Shown here piece by piece: positions 45,517-54,425 of a stretch of 64,000 nt of DNA. Position numbers and translations under genes: made by a program. Source of the stretch: Weizmannia acidilactici. Its GTDB lineage: Bacteria; Bacillota; Bacilli; Bacillales; Bacillaceae_C. The notes under the pieces were generated by a model. The model was given only the letters and a program-made list of their open reading frames with translations, ran no database searches and was not told the origin of the DNA. Each line of letters begins with the position of its first letter. Within the stretch, counting starts at the first letter, position 1. The stretch covers positions 18,962 to 82,961 of the forward strand of contig NZ_BKZP01000011.1 of NCBI RefSeq assembly GCF_008974185.1. Direction: 5' to 3'.

Positions 45517-46173
45517 ATGGATATTCGCTTTGATATCATCATCGAATATTTGCCGTATTTGTTGAAAGGAACGCTTTTAACGATCGGGCTTTCCGTGGCG
45601 GGTATATTGTTCGGTATGCTTTTAGGGCTCTTGATCGGGCTCGGGGAAATGATACGGAATAAAATCCTCGCTCTCCCGTTCCTGTGCTATGTCGGGTTTT
45701 TCCGCGGAACGCCGCTGTTTGTGCAAATTTTGATCGTCAACTTCGGCGCTGTGCCGCTATTTTTAGGGAAAACGAACGGGATTGTCGCCGGGGTGATTGC
45801 CCTTTCGCTTAACTCAGCCGCGTATGTGGCGGAAATTTTGCGGGGCGGCGTGCAGTCCATCGAAAAAGGGCAGATGGAAGCAGCCCGTTCGCTTGGGCTC
45901 AGCCATGTACAGGCAATGCGCTATGTCATTCTGCCTCAGGCTTTTAAAAGGATGATCCCGCCGCTTGGCAATGAATTTATCGTACTCATTAAGGATTCAT
46001 CGCTCGTATCCGTTATTGCCGCACCTGAAATTGTATATTGGGCGCAGGCGATGGAAACGCAGTATTACCGGGTTTGGGAGCCGTATCTGACAGCTGCCTT
46101 CCTTTATCTCGTTTTGACGCTTTCCCTCAGCTTCCTTTTACGCTTCATAGAAAGAAGGTTGGCAACAGAATGA
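45517..46173 (+). CDS. Polar amino-acid ABC transporter, permease
   Basis: 218-aa HisM/GlnP-type permease with five helices. The EAA loop [34 protein letters not shown] and the opening [15 protein letters not shown] are diagnostic. GGGAGG is 6 nt before ATG 45517. Overlaps the ATPase gene by 4 bp. Confidence 0.93.
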   Translation: MDIRFDIIIEYLPYLLKGTLLTIGLSVAGILFGMLLGLLIGLGEMIRNKILALPFLCYVGFFRGTPLFVQILIVNFGAVPLFLGKTNGIVAGVIALSLNSAAYVAEILRGGVQSIEKGQMEAARSLGLSHVQAMRYVILPQAFKRMIPPLGNEFIVLIKDSSLVSVIAAPEIVYWAQAMETQYYRVWEPYLTAAFLYLVLTLSLSFLLRFIERRLATE

Positions 46174-46892
46174 TCAAAGTGGTGAATTTGAAAAAATCTT
46201 TCGGGGATAACGAGGTGCTGAAAAACATCAATGTCGAGATCAAACCGCAGGAAGTGGTCGTCGTCATCGGCCCGTCCGGTTCGGGGAAATCGACTTTCCT
46301 GCGCTGCATCAATCTGCTTGAGACGATCACAGACGGCCATGTATACATAGAAGGTGTTGATATCGCGGATAAGTCGACGAATATCAATAAAATCCGCACA
46401 GAAGTCGGCATGGTGTTCCAGCAGTTTAATCTTTTTCCACATATGACCGTTCTGGAAAACATTACCCTTTCTCCAATCAAGGTGCGGAAGCTTTCAAAAG
46501 AAGCAGCAAAGCAGAAGGCGCTTGAACTTTTGCGCAAAGTTGGGCTCGAAGAAAAAGCGGACGCGTATCCGGATTCGTTATCGGGTGGGCAAAAGCAGCG
46601 GATTGCGATCGCCCGCGCGCTTGCGATGGAACCGAAAATCATGTTGTTTGATGAACCGACGTCTGCGCTTGACCCGGAAATGGTCGGGGAAGTGCTCGAA
46701 GTCATGAGGAGCCTGGCAAAAGACGGCATGACAATGGTCGTCGTCACGCATGAAATGGGCTTTGCCCGAGAAGTCGGGGACCGCGTCCTGTTTATGGACG
46801 GCGGCTATATTGTCGAAGAAAACACGCCGCAGGAACTGTTCGAAAACCCGCAGGAAGAACGGACAAAAGCATTCTTGAGCAAGGTGCTGTAA
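46170..46892 (+). CDS. Polar amino-acid ABC transporter, ATP-binding protein
   Basis: 240-aa GlnQ-type ATPase. Walker [10 protein letters not shown] near residue 32, [15 protein letters not shown] near 135, Walker [15 protein letters not shown] near 155 and [10 protein letters not shown] follow in order. The start overlaps the permease stop (ATGA). Last gene of the operon. Confidence 0.95.
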   Translation: MIKVVNLKKSFGDNEVLKNINVEIKPQEVVVVIGPSGSGKSTFLRCINLLETITDGHVYIEGVDIADKSTNINKIRTEVGMVFQQFNLFPHMTVLENITLSPIKVRKLSKEAAKQKALELLRKVGLEEKADAYPDSLSGGQKQRIAIARALAMEPKIMLFDEPTSALDPEMVGEVLEVMRSLAKDGMTMVVVTHEMGFAREVGDRVLFMDGGYIVEENTPQELFENPQEERTKAFLSKVL

Positions 46893-46895
46893 GAA

Positions 46896-46945
46896 GGGGC
46901 TGCCCCGAAAGCAGGATCCGAGGCTTTCGGAGCAGCCTTTTTACA
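46896..46945 (+). terminator. Terminator after the amino-acid ABC operon
   Basis: AAGGGGCTGCCCCGAAAGC pairs, with one bulge, with GCTTTCGGAGCAGCCTT, followed by a T run. Confidence 0.85.
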
Positions 46946-46974
46946 TAGAGGGAAGAATGGCATGCTTACCACTA

Positions 46975-47250
46975 CGGATCATTAACCCGGAATTAAAGCC
47001 ATGATATGGTCTGAGAAGTCACAACAAGACCATTAGCAAAAAATGAAAGCCGTGTAATGATTCCGAGAATCCGCCTCGGGACCGAAAGCTTGGAATTGAA
47101 ATGGTGTAATGGTTCTGAGACGCCACAACAAGACCATTAGCAAAAAATGAAAGCCGTGTGATGGTTCCGAGATGCCTCATCAAGACCGTTAACCAAGAAC
47201 GAAAAGCGAGTTATGGTTCATAGAAGCCCTATTAGGACCAATTATCCCAT
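46975..47250. repeat. 52-bp repeat family, locus 4 (about five units)
   Basis: GGTTC-type unit starts are at 47008, 47059, 47111, 47163 and 47215, spacings 51, 52, 52 and 52 bp. Units share GGTTCTGAGA, ACAACAAGACCATTAG and CAAAAAATGAAAGCCGTGT. A partial unit precedes the first. It lies between convergent genes. The GACCATTAG core links it to the other loci although the A-rich part differs. Confidence 0.88.
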
Positions 47251-47324
47251 TCACAGCTTTAAAAAATTAAAATTTATACCTGATAAGCCAAATGACCAGC
47301 GTAAATGTCGGAAACTCCCTGCAG

Positions 47325-48731
47325 TCACTTTACCAACACGCATCTGTCTTTGCCTTTTATCCGTTTTGCATTTTTAAACCCGCTGATGTTAATATTTTTC
47401 AGGACAACGTTTTTTGCCCGGTATTGGATGGCGATCACGGGATTACCTTTAAAATCGTAATCCGGGTCGCCGATTGCGGTGAGCCCGTTGATTACAACAT
47501 TTTGGTATGCGGAAACGACGAGGCTGCGCGGTGTGGAATCTTTATATAAATCGGTAAAAACCGGTGCAATAGAGACAAGATTTGCCGCGACAATATGGTT
47601 GGCGCTTTTCGAATTGGCATCTTTCCCTTTATGGTGGCCGATGTGCCGGAAATTAAAAGAACGGTTGTCCCGGACCGAAAGATGGCCGTAAATATGGACA
47701 TGGGAAGCGGCCGATGCATTGTGGTGGGCTTTGATTTCCACGCCGCCGAAGCAACCGGTTGTGGCGTTATTGCAAAGCCACACATAGCGGGAGCCGTCAT
47801 CAATTTCAATGCCGTTGGAGTTGGAAAAACCTTCCGTATGGGCCCTGCCGCTCGGATGGAAGCAGTACGAGTTTGAAATAAAAATATAGTCGCTGTGGTG
47901 GGTTGTGATGCCATCATCTCCGAACCCGCTTGCAGTGATGCCGTCGAGCCATATATAACGGCTTCTCCCGGGGGCAAGGAACCCGTCGCCCAAATAATGA
48001 TAGCGGGTGGATGACACATCAAAGCCGTGCAGGCCAGCATTGACAGCTTCCACGTTTTTCACCCAGCCGTACGTGACGTGAGCAAAAGTAAGGCAGCTCG
48101 ACCGGTTGTTTCCGGCCGAAGTTTTTTCTGCTTGACCGAGCCTTTCCACATTCCAATCAAGCGTCAGGCCTTCTACGAGAATATGGTCATTGCCGTACCG
48201 GAAGTCGGCATTTTGGACGAGCCGCGTTTTTTTCGGCGCACCCGGGTGGAATTTGATCGTTGTAACACCTTTCCCGCGGCCGATCAGGCATGTCCATGAA
48301 GGAAGCTTGAGCCCTTTGACGAGAAAAGTACCCGCGGGCACGATCACTTTTACCCGCCCGCTGCCGATTGCTTTTTGAAACGCCGTTGTGCTGTCGGTTT
48401 TTCCGTCCCCGATCGCGCCGAAGTCAAGGATGTTCACTTCGCGATTGGCCGTTTCAAGGAGCCTATTGTATTCCTTGTCCAGTTCCGTTTTCCATTCAGG
48501 GTAAACAAGTCCGCTATCGTCTGCGAAGGTCTTGCATGGTCCAACAGGGTATTTCCGGTTCAAGAGCAGGTGCGAGAAGGAAAACGGCTTTGGAAAATTG
48601 GGATTGCAATACATCTGAAAAAGCTGCAGGTTTTCTTCAATCAGCCTGTTCAGTTGAAACGGCCGGCGGGAGAGTTGCCGCAGTAATGTTCCGTTTGTTC
48701 TTGGTTCGTGGTGTTTGTCCAAATGCATCAT
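47325..48731 (-). CDS. Right-handed beta-helix protein (pectate-lyase/GH28-like)
   Basis: 468 aa. After an N-terminal helical part of about 100 residues comes VNILDFGAIGDGKTDSTTAFQKAI, the classic start of Pectate_lyase_3/GH28-like helices. Then follow repeated beta-helix coils such as NDHILVEGLTLD, YIWLDGITASGFGDDGITTHHS and HVHIYGHLSVRDN. No signal peptide is seen. Aspartate pairs (DD) in the GFGDDGI turn could be catalytic. It might act on wall polymer or a phage/teichoic substrate; I cannot say which. GAGGTG supports the start at 48731. Confidence 0.75.
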   Translation of the reverse strand: MMHLDKHHEPRTNGTLLRQLSRRPFQLNRLIEENLQLFQMYCNPNFPKPFSFSHLLLNRKYPVGPCKTFADDSGLVYPEWKTELDKEYNRLLETANREVNILDFGAIGDGKTDSTTAFQKAIGSGRVKVIVPAGTFLVKGLKLPSWTCLIGRGKGVTTIKFHPGAPKKTRLVQNADFRYGNDHILVEGLTLDWNVERLGQAEKTSAGNNRSSCLTFAHVTYGWVKNVEAVNAGLHGFDVSSTRYHYLGDGFLAPGRSRYIWLDGITASGFGDDGITTHHSDYIFISNSYCFHPSGRAHTEGFSNSNGIEIDDGSRYVWLCNNATTGCFGGVEIKAHHNASAASHVHIYGHLSVRDNRSFNFRHIGHHKGKDANSKSANHIVAANLVSIAPVFTDLYKDSTPRSLVVSAYQNVVINGLTAIGDPDYDFKGNPVIAIQYRAKNVVLKNINISGFKNAKRIKGKDRCVLVK

Positions 48732-48839
48732 ATTTTCACCTCGTCTTGCTTCCATTCAGCCATTTTTTCCTCCCTATGTCAATTTGCTGCATCATCCAGT
48801 CAAAAGAATGGGTCTTTTTTTCCTTGTCTGAATTTTTAG

Positions 48840-48868
48840 TTGACGAATAGGGTTAGAAGGTATAAAAT
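48840..48868 (+). promoter_or_regulatory. SigA promoter of the cysH operon
   Basis: TTGACG (48840-48845) and TAAAAT (48863-48868) are 17 bp apart. The start site would fall about 20 bp before the S-box. Confidence 0.75.
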
Positions 48869-48894
48869 GATTTTCAAGTTCATATTCATGGTTT

Positions 48895-49067
48895 TCTTAT
48901 CAAGAGAGGTGGAGGGATAGGCCCTGTGAAGCCTCGGCAGCAGGTTCGGAACCGGAACACTGTGCCAATTCCTGCAGGTGGATGCCTGAAAGATAAGAAG
49001 ATGCCTATACTGTGTTAAATACAGTTGCCGGATGTCTTCTTACTTTGGGGTAAGAAGTTTTTTTATG
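48895..49067 (+). promoter_or_regulatory. SAM-I (S-box) riboswitch with terminator
   Basis: The P1 stem CTTATC (48896-48901) pairs with GATAAG (48992-48997). Inside are GGTGGAGGGATAGGCCC, TGTGAAGCC and CGGCAGCAGG, then TGTGCCAATTCCTGC and TGAAAGATAAG, the conserved S-box core. Downstream, CTTCTTAC (49036-49043) pairs with GTAAGAAG (49050-49057) ahead of eight T. When SAM is bound, the terminator forms and shuts the cysH operon. Confidence 0.95.
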
Positions 49068-49109
49068 GTTTAATTCTTAGTAGTCGAATAAGAAAGAGGG
49101 GAATAGAGG

Positions 49110-49838
49110 GTGGAACAAGCGCGTCTCACTTATGAACAGTTTACCGCCGATCCGTTTGCGGATTTCGTGCCGGAAGATGATACAAAGGGAGCTTTGGAAG
49201 TTTTGCAATGGGCCTACCGCATATACGGCAAATCGGTTGTATATGCGTGCAGTTTTGGCGCCGAAGGGATTGTGCTCATTGATTTAATTTCAAAAGTCAG
49301 GAAAGATGCGGACATCGTTTTTTTGGACACCGATCTGCATTTTCCGCAGACATACGATTTGATTGAAAAAGTGAAGAAAAAATATCCGGATTTGAATATA
49401 CGGATGAAAAAACCGTCCCTCACGCTCGACGAACAGGCGGCGCAATACGGCTCCGCCCTGTGGAAACGTGACCCGGACCAATGCTGCTATCTCCGCAAAG
49501 TCAAGCCGCTTGAAGAAACATTACAGGGGGCGGCCGCCTGGATATCGGGCTTAAGGCGCGAGCAGTCTCCGACAAGGCGGAACACCAATTTTGTCAATCG
49601 GGATGAACGGTTCCATTCTATCAAAATCTGCCCGCTCATTTATTGGACATGGGACGACGTCTGGCAGTATATCCGGTCCAATGTTTTACCGTACAATGAA
49701 CTGCATGACCAGGGCTACCCGAGCATCGGCTGCTTCCCGTGCACGCGTGCAGTCGGGAACGGCGATCCGCGTGAAGGAAGATGGGTGGGATTCAACAAAA
49801 CCGAATGCGGGCTACATACGGTAAAGAAAGGGGATTAA
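49110..49838 (+). CDS. cysH: Adenylyl-/phosphoadenylyl-sulfate reductase
   Basis: 242 aa starting at GTG. SFGAEGIVLIDL near residue 49 is the PP-loop, CC at 128-129 (DQCCYLRK) and CFPC near 214 plus ECGLH at the end are the iron-sulfur and catalytic cysteines of the APS-type enzyme. It reduces activated sulfate to sulfite with thioredoxin. First gene after the S-box. Overlap with cysP is minimal, 5 bp apart. Confidence 0.95.
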   Translation: MEQARLTYEQFTADPFADFVPEDDTKGALEVLQWAYRIYGKSVVYACSFGAEGIVLIDLISKVRKDADIVFLDTDLHFPQTYDLIEKVKKKYPDLNIRMKKPSLTLDEQAAQYGSALWKRDPDQCCYLRKVKPLEETLQGAAAWISGLRREQSPTRRNTNFVNRDERFHSIKICPLIYWTWDDVWQYIRSNVLPYNELHDQGYPSIGCFPCTRAVGNGDPREGRWVGFNKTECGLHTVKKGD

Positions 49839-49843
49839 CGGAT

Positions 49844-50970
49844 TTGCTCATCATCATCTTGTCATTTGTCATGGCCTATTTCTTCGCGTATAACATCGGG
49901 GCAAGCGGCTCTGCGGCATCAATGAGCGTCTCATACGTGGCGGGGGCCGTCAAATCAAAAAGGGCGGCGCTCATCATTTGCTCGGCTGCGTTGTTTGCGG
50001 GTGCGGTTTTCAGCAGTGGGCCTGTTGTTAAAACATTGAGCAAATCGATTATCCCGGAACATATTCTAACTCCTGAAGTCGTGCTGATCGTGCTGGCTTC
50101 TTCGGCGGGGACGCTTTTTATTTCGAACCTGTTGAGCGTTCCGCTGTCGACGAGCGAAGTGACGGTCGGGGCGATCGTCGGTGCCGGGCTTGCGTACCAG
50201 TCGCTCCATCTGAAAATGCTGTTTACGATTGTTGCTTTTTGGTTTATTGTCCCGGTTGCCGCGATGTTTGTCACTTATTTGCTTGTAAAAGCCGGAAACC
50301 GGATTTTTAAGGAAAAAAACGTGCTCGGCCCGAAAACGGGGAAATTTTTTTCGATCGTGTTGATCATTACCGGATGCCTTGAGGCTTATGCGGCCGGAAT
50401 GAACAATGTCGGCAATGCGATCGGGCCGCTTGTCGGGCGGGGCTCGTTCCACAAGAAATCGGTGTGTTGAGGGGTGCTTTGCTGATGGTGGCCGGGGTCT
50501 TGACTTTGGGCGGCCGGGTCTTTGAAACAAGCGCCAAAAGAATTGTCAGGCTTTCGGTCGGAAACGGCATTGCCATCTCCGGGGTTTCGGGCGTGCTTGT
50601 GACGCTTGCCTCGCTGTACGGCCTGCCGATTCCGATTACGCAGGTGACCACTTCGGCCATTGCCGGTGTCAGTGCCGCGAAAAACGGCCAGGCGGCTTGG
50701 AAACAGCCGATCATTACGATTATATTAAGGATATGGTTTGTTTCCCCGGTGTTGTCCATGGTCGTTTCATATTTTTTGATCCAATCTTTCATAAAATTCA
50801 ATTTTTACGCAGACGCTGTGATCATCGGCGCTGCCATTGCGACGGTCTGCATGGTCAGCCTGACGGGCAGTCGGAAGCAATTGTTCCAGCGTGAATCGGA
50901 AACCGCAGGCAGGAAAAAGCGGTTTGCCAATCTTTACGCCATTACAACAGAAGAGCAGGTGAAACGATGA
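49844..50970 (+). pseudogene. cysP: Sulfate permease CysP (PiT family), frameshifted
   Basis: About 375 codons of a ten-helix PiT-type sulfate transporter. The start is TTG 49844 after AAAGGGG. Landmarks are FFAYNIGASGSAASMSVSY, SVPLSTSEVTVGAIVGAG and AGMNNVGNAIGPLVG; the second half starts VLRGALLMVAGVLTLGG and carries PITQVTTSAIAGVSAAK. The frame breaks near 50437-50444 in a G-rich run; adding one base restores VGAGLVPQEIGVLRG. It is a recent mutation or a sequencing error. Confidence 0.85.
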
Positions 50971-51722
50971 GAAAAGTATATTTAGTCGGCGCGGGGCCGG
51001 GTGACCCGGAACTGATTACGGTAAAAGGCTTGCGGGCAATCCGGGAAGCGGAGGTCATTTTATACGACCGGCTGGTGAATCCCGAGTTGTTAAAAGAGGC
51101 CAAAAAAGATGCGGAACTGATTTATTGCGGCAAAAAACCGAACGCCCACATGATGACGCAGGAAATGATCAACCATCTGCTTTGCCATTTCGCCAACCAG
51201 GGAAAAACCGTTGTGAGATTGAAAGGCGGTGACCCGTTTATTTTCGGGCGGGGCGGTGAAGAAGCGCAATCTCTTGTGAAAAAACATATTCCGTTTGAAA
51301 TCGTGCCGGGGATCACGGCCGGATCCGCTGCACCTGCCTATGCCGGTATTCCGCTTACCCATCGCAGCCTCAGCGCCTCCGTTGCGTTTGTAGCCGGCGT
51401 TTCAAAAGAGGGCGGCGATTTGGATGCGTACTGGTCAAAGTATGCCGGGATTGATACGCTTTGCATCTATATGGGCGTAAAAAATTTGCCGTTGATCTGC
51501 GCGCAGCTGATCAAACACGGGAAACCTGCAGGCACGCCGGCTGCGCTCATCCATTGGGGCACGACCAAAAAGCAGGAAACGGTAACGGGCACGCTGGAAA
51601 ATATTAGCGAAAAGGCTGCTGCGCTTCGTAATCCTTCTCTTCTGATTATCGGTGAAGTTGTGAAACTGCGCAGCGAATTAAAATGGTTCGAACATCAGGC
51701 GGCTGCAGTGTATACAGGGTGA
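50967..51722 (+). CDS. cobA: Uroporphyrinogen-III C-methyltransferase
   Basis: 251-aa SUMT (B. subtilis YlnD position). VYLVGAGPGDPELITVKGLRAI, LYDRLVNPELL, VVRLKGGDPFIFGRGGEEA and the VPGITAGSAAPAYAGIPLTHR loop are all present. It makes precorrin-2 for sirohaem, the cofactor of sulfite reductase. ATG 50967 overlaps the cysP stop by 4 bp. Confidence 0.95.
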   Translation: MRKVYLVGAGPGDPELITVKGLRAIREAEVILYDRLVNPELLKEAKKDAELIYCGKKPNAHMMTQEMINHLLCHFANQGKTVVRLKGGDPFIFGRGGEEAQSLVKKHIPFEIVPGITAGSAAPAYAGIPLTHRSLSASVAFVAGVSKEGGDLDAYWSKYAGIDTLCIYMGVKNLPLICAQLIKHGKPAGTPAALIHWGTTKKQETVTGTLENISEKAAALRNPSLLIIGEVVKLRSELKWFEHQAAAVYTG

Positions 51723-51729
51723 CCGGCGT

Positions 51730-52470
51730 ATGAAACAAGGGATTTTATACGTCAGCCATGGCAGTCGCGTTCCGGAAACAGCGGCAGAAGCAACAAAGAC
51801 GATCCGGCTTGTGATGGAAAAAATAGAAGCAGACCTACAGGAGATTTGTTATTTGGAAATTGCTGAGCCGGATATAGCAGCCGGCATTGATGCGCTTGTC
51901 CGGGGCGGGGCGGGGCGCATTGCGGTCGTGCCGGTCCTGCTTTTGAGCGCCGGCCATTATCATGAAGATATCCCGCGCGCGATCCGGGAAGCGAAAAAAC
52001 GGTATCCGCATATTGTTTTTACTTACGGCCGGCCGCTCGGAGTGCAGGATCGGATCATCGATGTCGTTGCGGAAAATATCCGGAAAACCGGGGTGCCCCC
52101 GGGTGCGGAGATCCTCCTGGTCGGGCGCGGCAGCCGAAATCCAGGGACAATCCGGGACTTTGAAAAAATTTCATCCCGGCTGAGAGAAAAACTGGGGGTG
52201 GAATCCGTTAAGCCATCGTATTTAGCGGTGTTGCAGCCGTCTTTTGACAAAGCGCTGTTTAAGCTCGCCGGAACCGGGCGCCCGGTTGTGGTGGCCCCGT
52301 ATTTATGGTTTACCGGCCTGCTCGTTCGGTCGATGGAAAAGAAAGTGGACAAGTTAAACCGGGAAGGGCATGATGTCCGTCTGGTACAGTACCTCGGCTG
52401 CCATCCACACATGGTCGACGCGCTGGCTGACCGGACAAAGGAAGCGTTGAAAGCGGCAGTGTTTGTTTGA
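51730..52470 (+). CDS. sirB: Sirohydrochlorin ferrochelatase (CbiX-like)
   Basis: 246 aa in two homologous halves. YVSHGSRVPETAAEA carries the first catalytic His; LLLSAGHYHEDIPRAI the second. The second half has LLVGRGSRNPGTI and APYLWFTGLL. It inserts iron in sirohydrochlorin to give sirohaem (B. subtilis YlnE position). It follows cobA by 7 bp. Confidence 0.93.
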   Translation: MKQGILYVSHGSRVPETAAEATKTIRLVMEKIEADLQEICYLEIAEPDIAAGIDALVRGGAGRIAVVPVLLLSAGHYHEDIPRAIREAKKRYPHIVFTYGRPLGVQDRIIDVVAENIRKTGVPPGAEILLVGRGSRNPGTIRDFEKISSRLREKLGVESVKPSYLAVLQPSFDKALFKLAGTGRPVVVAPYLWFTGLLVRSMEKKVDKLNREGHDVRLVQYLGCHPHMVDALADRTKEALKAAVFV

Positions 52471-52843
52471 AAGGAGCAGCGGAGGCACCCGGGCATTGAT
52501 TTTTAAGAAGAGTTGTCCGGATATAAGGTTTTAAAAATGAACTGGGCATTGGGGTGCAAACTTTCAGAAGTACTGTCCTTAAGAGGCTTTGTAAAGGACA
52601 TGAGGGTTTGGATTTTGTCCTTTTATATGGATAATTAAAAACTTTAATGAAAAATGTCCTTAAAAAGCTTCGTAAGGACATTCGACAGTAAAAATAGAAC
52701 TATCTTAAAAATCATTAGAGTGAAAATGTCAACTCGAACTGTCCTCAAGACCCCATATATAGACTATTTGAACAAATTTTTATCCATTTCATACCTTAAG
52801 CTACCGGGGATGATCCAAAAAACACACGAAAGGGGCGGTGTGG
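52471..52843. repeat. Intergenic region with inverted GTCCTTAA/AAGGAC elements
   Basis: No gene is seen between sirB and sirC. GTCCTTAAGAGGCTTTGTAA then AGGACAT at 52575, and GTCCTTAAAAAGCTTCGTAA then GGACATT at 52656, resemble the TCTTAATAGAGCTTCTAAGG segment of the 52-bp family. Their spacing (81 bp) is irregular. GTCCTCAAGACC follows at 52741. It looks like a decayed member of the family. Confidence 0.4.
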
Positions 52844-53470
52844 ATGGCTTCGGTACCGGTGATGGTTGATTTTAAAGGAAAACAGGTGGTTGTCATTGGC
52901 GGGGGAAAGATCGCAGCCAGAAGAATCCGGATTTTGCAGAAGGCCGGGGCCCGTATCACCGTTGTCAGCCCTTCCCTCGATCCCGAATTGCAATCCTTGG
53001 CCGCACAAGGCAAGATTAGATGGAAGCAGAAACGTTTTGAACCGGATGACGTTAACAAAGCAGAAGTCGTCATTGCGGCAACAAACGATCGCGATGTAAA
53101 CAAATGGGCTGTTGCCCATGCCCCGGTAGCGGCGCTGATCAACGATGCGGGGAATGCAGAAAACGGCGATCTTATGTTTCCTGCGTTACTTCAAAAAGGA
53201 AGGCTGTCGATCAGCGTTTCTACGGATGGAGCAAGTCCAAAGCTGGCTTCCCGGATCATCACGGAATTATCCAATCAATACGATGATGCATACGGCCGAT
53301 ACGTCGATTTTTTATATGAATGCCGGCAGCTCCTCAAACAGCCGGCTTTTACCGTAGACGAAAAAAAAGAATGGCTGGAAAAATTGCTCGCGGAAGAATA
53401 CCGCACCCCGGAAAAGCAATCGGAAGTCCTGGCTTTTTTAAAAATCCGGACCGGGAAACCAGCCCGCTGA
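52844..53470 (+). CDS. sirC: Precorrin-2 dehydrogenase
   Basis: 208-aa NAD-dependent enzyme (B. subtilis YlnF position). VDFKGKQVVVIGGGKIAARRI near residue 8 is the Rossmann loop; VIAATNDRDVN, then GDLMFPALLQKGRLSISVSTDGASP are family motifs. It oxidizes precorrin-2 to sirohydrochlorin. ATG 52844 is 9 nt from AAAGGGGCGG. A 370-bp spacer separates it from sirB, unusual for this operon. Confidence 0.92.
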   Translation: MASVPVMVDFKGKQVVVIGGGKIAARRIRILQKAGARITVVSPSLDPELQSLAAQGKIRWKQKRFEPDDVNKAEVVIAATNDRDVNKWAVAHAPVAALINDAGNAENGDLMFPALLQKGRLSISVSTDGASPKLASRIITELSNQYDDAYGRYVDFLYECRQLLKQPAFTVDEKKEWLEKLLAEEYRTPEKQSEVLAFLKIRTGKPAR

Positions 53471-53663
53471 AGCATATTGCAAGCCGGGAAAAGTGGTCTG
53501 AAATCCTGACGCTTTTGCAAAAACTACCCGCTGCAGAATACCGATACCCGGAAACCTTGCCTCTTCAAACAAACGAGCCGAAAAATCGTAGTAAACTGTT
53601 TGTCAATCCGAATTCGTTCAGCTAAACTATAATTAAAAATTTTTTGAAAAGGGGTGCATTACG

Positions 53664-54191
53664 ATGTCATTGGAGGATGTTAAAGTATATTTCAAGCAGT
53701 GGGGCCGCCACGAAGATGTGCTCGAACTTCCGTTATCAAGCGCTACAGTTGAACTGGCGGCCAAGGCATTGGACGTGGAGCCGGAAAGGATCGCCAAAAC
53801 GCTCGCGTTCAGGGGCACAGGCGAAGAGGAAGCAATGCTTGTCGTGGCCGCGGGGGATGCAAAAATCGACAACAAAAAATTCCGCCACACATTCGGCACA
53901 AAGGCGCGGATGCTTTCTCCTGAAGAAACGTTCGAGCATACCGGCCATGCTGTCGGCGGCGTCTGCCCGTTCGGTTTGAAAAAAGATCTGCCGGTTTATA
54001 TGGATGTTTCCCTCAAGCGCTTCACAACCGTATTCCCGGCGTGCGGCAGCGGCAATTCGGCGATTGAGTTGACTTGCGATGAATTGTATACATACGGAAA
54101 AGCGGTAAAATGGGTGGATGTATGTAAAGGCTGGGAAGATGAAGCATACAGCAGGGTAAACGGATCCGGCCCGGTAGTGGAATCGCAATAA
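53664..54191 (+). CDS. YbaK/EbsC-family aminoacyl-tRNA deacylase
   Basis: 175-aa protein of the YbaK/ProX fold. SSATVELAAKALDVEPERIAKTLAF contains the conserved Lys; DAKIDNKKFRHTFG and GHAVGGVCPFGL with the GGVxPxG loop follow. It edits mischarged tRNA, for example Cys-tRNA(Pro) or Ala-tRNA. Monocistronic. Confidence 0.9.
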   Translation: MSLEDVKVYFKQWGRHEDVLELPLSSATVELAAKALDVEPERIAKTLAFRGTGEEEAMLVVAAGDAKIDNKKFRHTFGTKARMLSPEETFEHTGHAVGGVCPFGLKKDLPVYMDVSLKRFTTVFPACGSGNSAIELTCDELYTYGKAVKWVDVCKGWEDEAYSRVNGSGPVVESQ

Positions 54192-54369
54192 ACAAACAAG
54201 GGGAAGTATCTCCGTCTTGCCATGTGCCAAGTGGCTGCAGCTTCCGTCAATGTTACAACGCGAAATGGCATGGGAGTTACCATTTTTGCCATGCCGGCGG
54301 TTGCCTCTTTCGTAAATGCTTCACGAAAAAATGAAGGGGGCGCGGGGTTGCAATTTACGTAAAATGCTT

Positions 54370-54416
54370 CAAAGCAAAAAAGCAAGGGGAGCTTGTCTCC
54401 GCCCTGCTTTTTTGCG
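54370..54416. terminator. Bidirectional terminator between ybaK-like gene and gldA
   Basis: GCAAAAAAGCAAGGGG pairs imperfectly with CCGCCCTGCTTTTTTGC across AGCTTGTCT; A and T runs on both sides serve both strands. Confidence 0.75.
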
Positions 54417-54425
54417 GTTCAAACA

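Noticed and set aside
52571..52770. Sixth regular 52-bp array between sirB and sirC
   Set aside because: Motifs related to the family occur, but spacing (81 and 85 bp) is not 52; kept only as a possible decayed relative.
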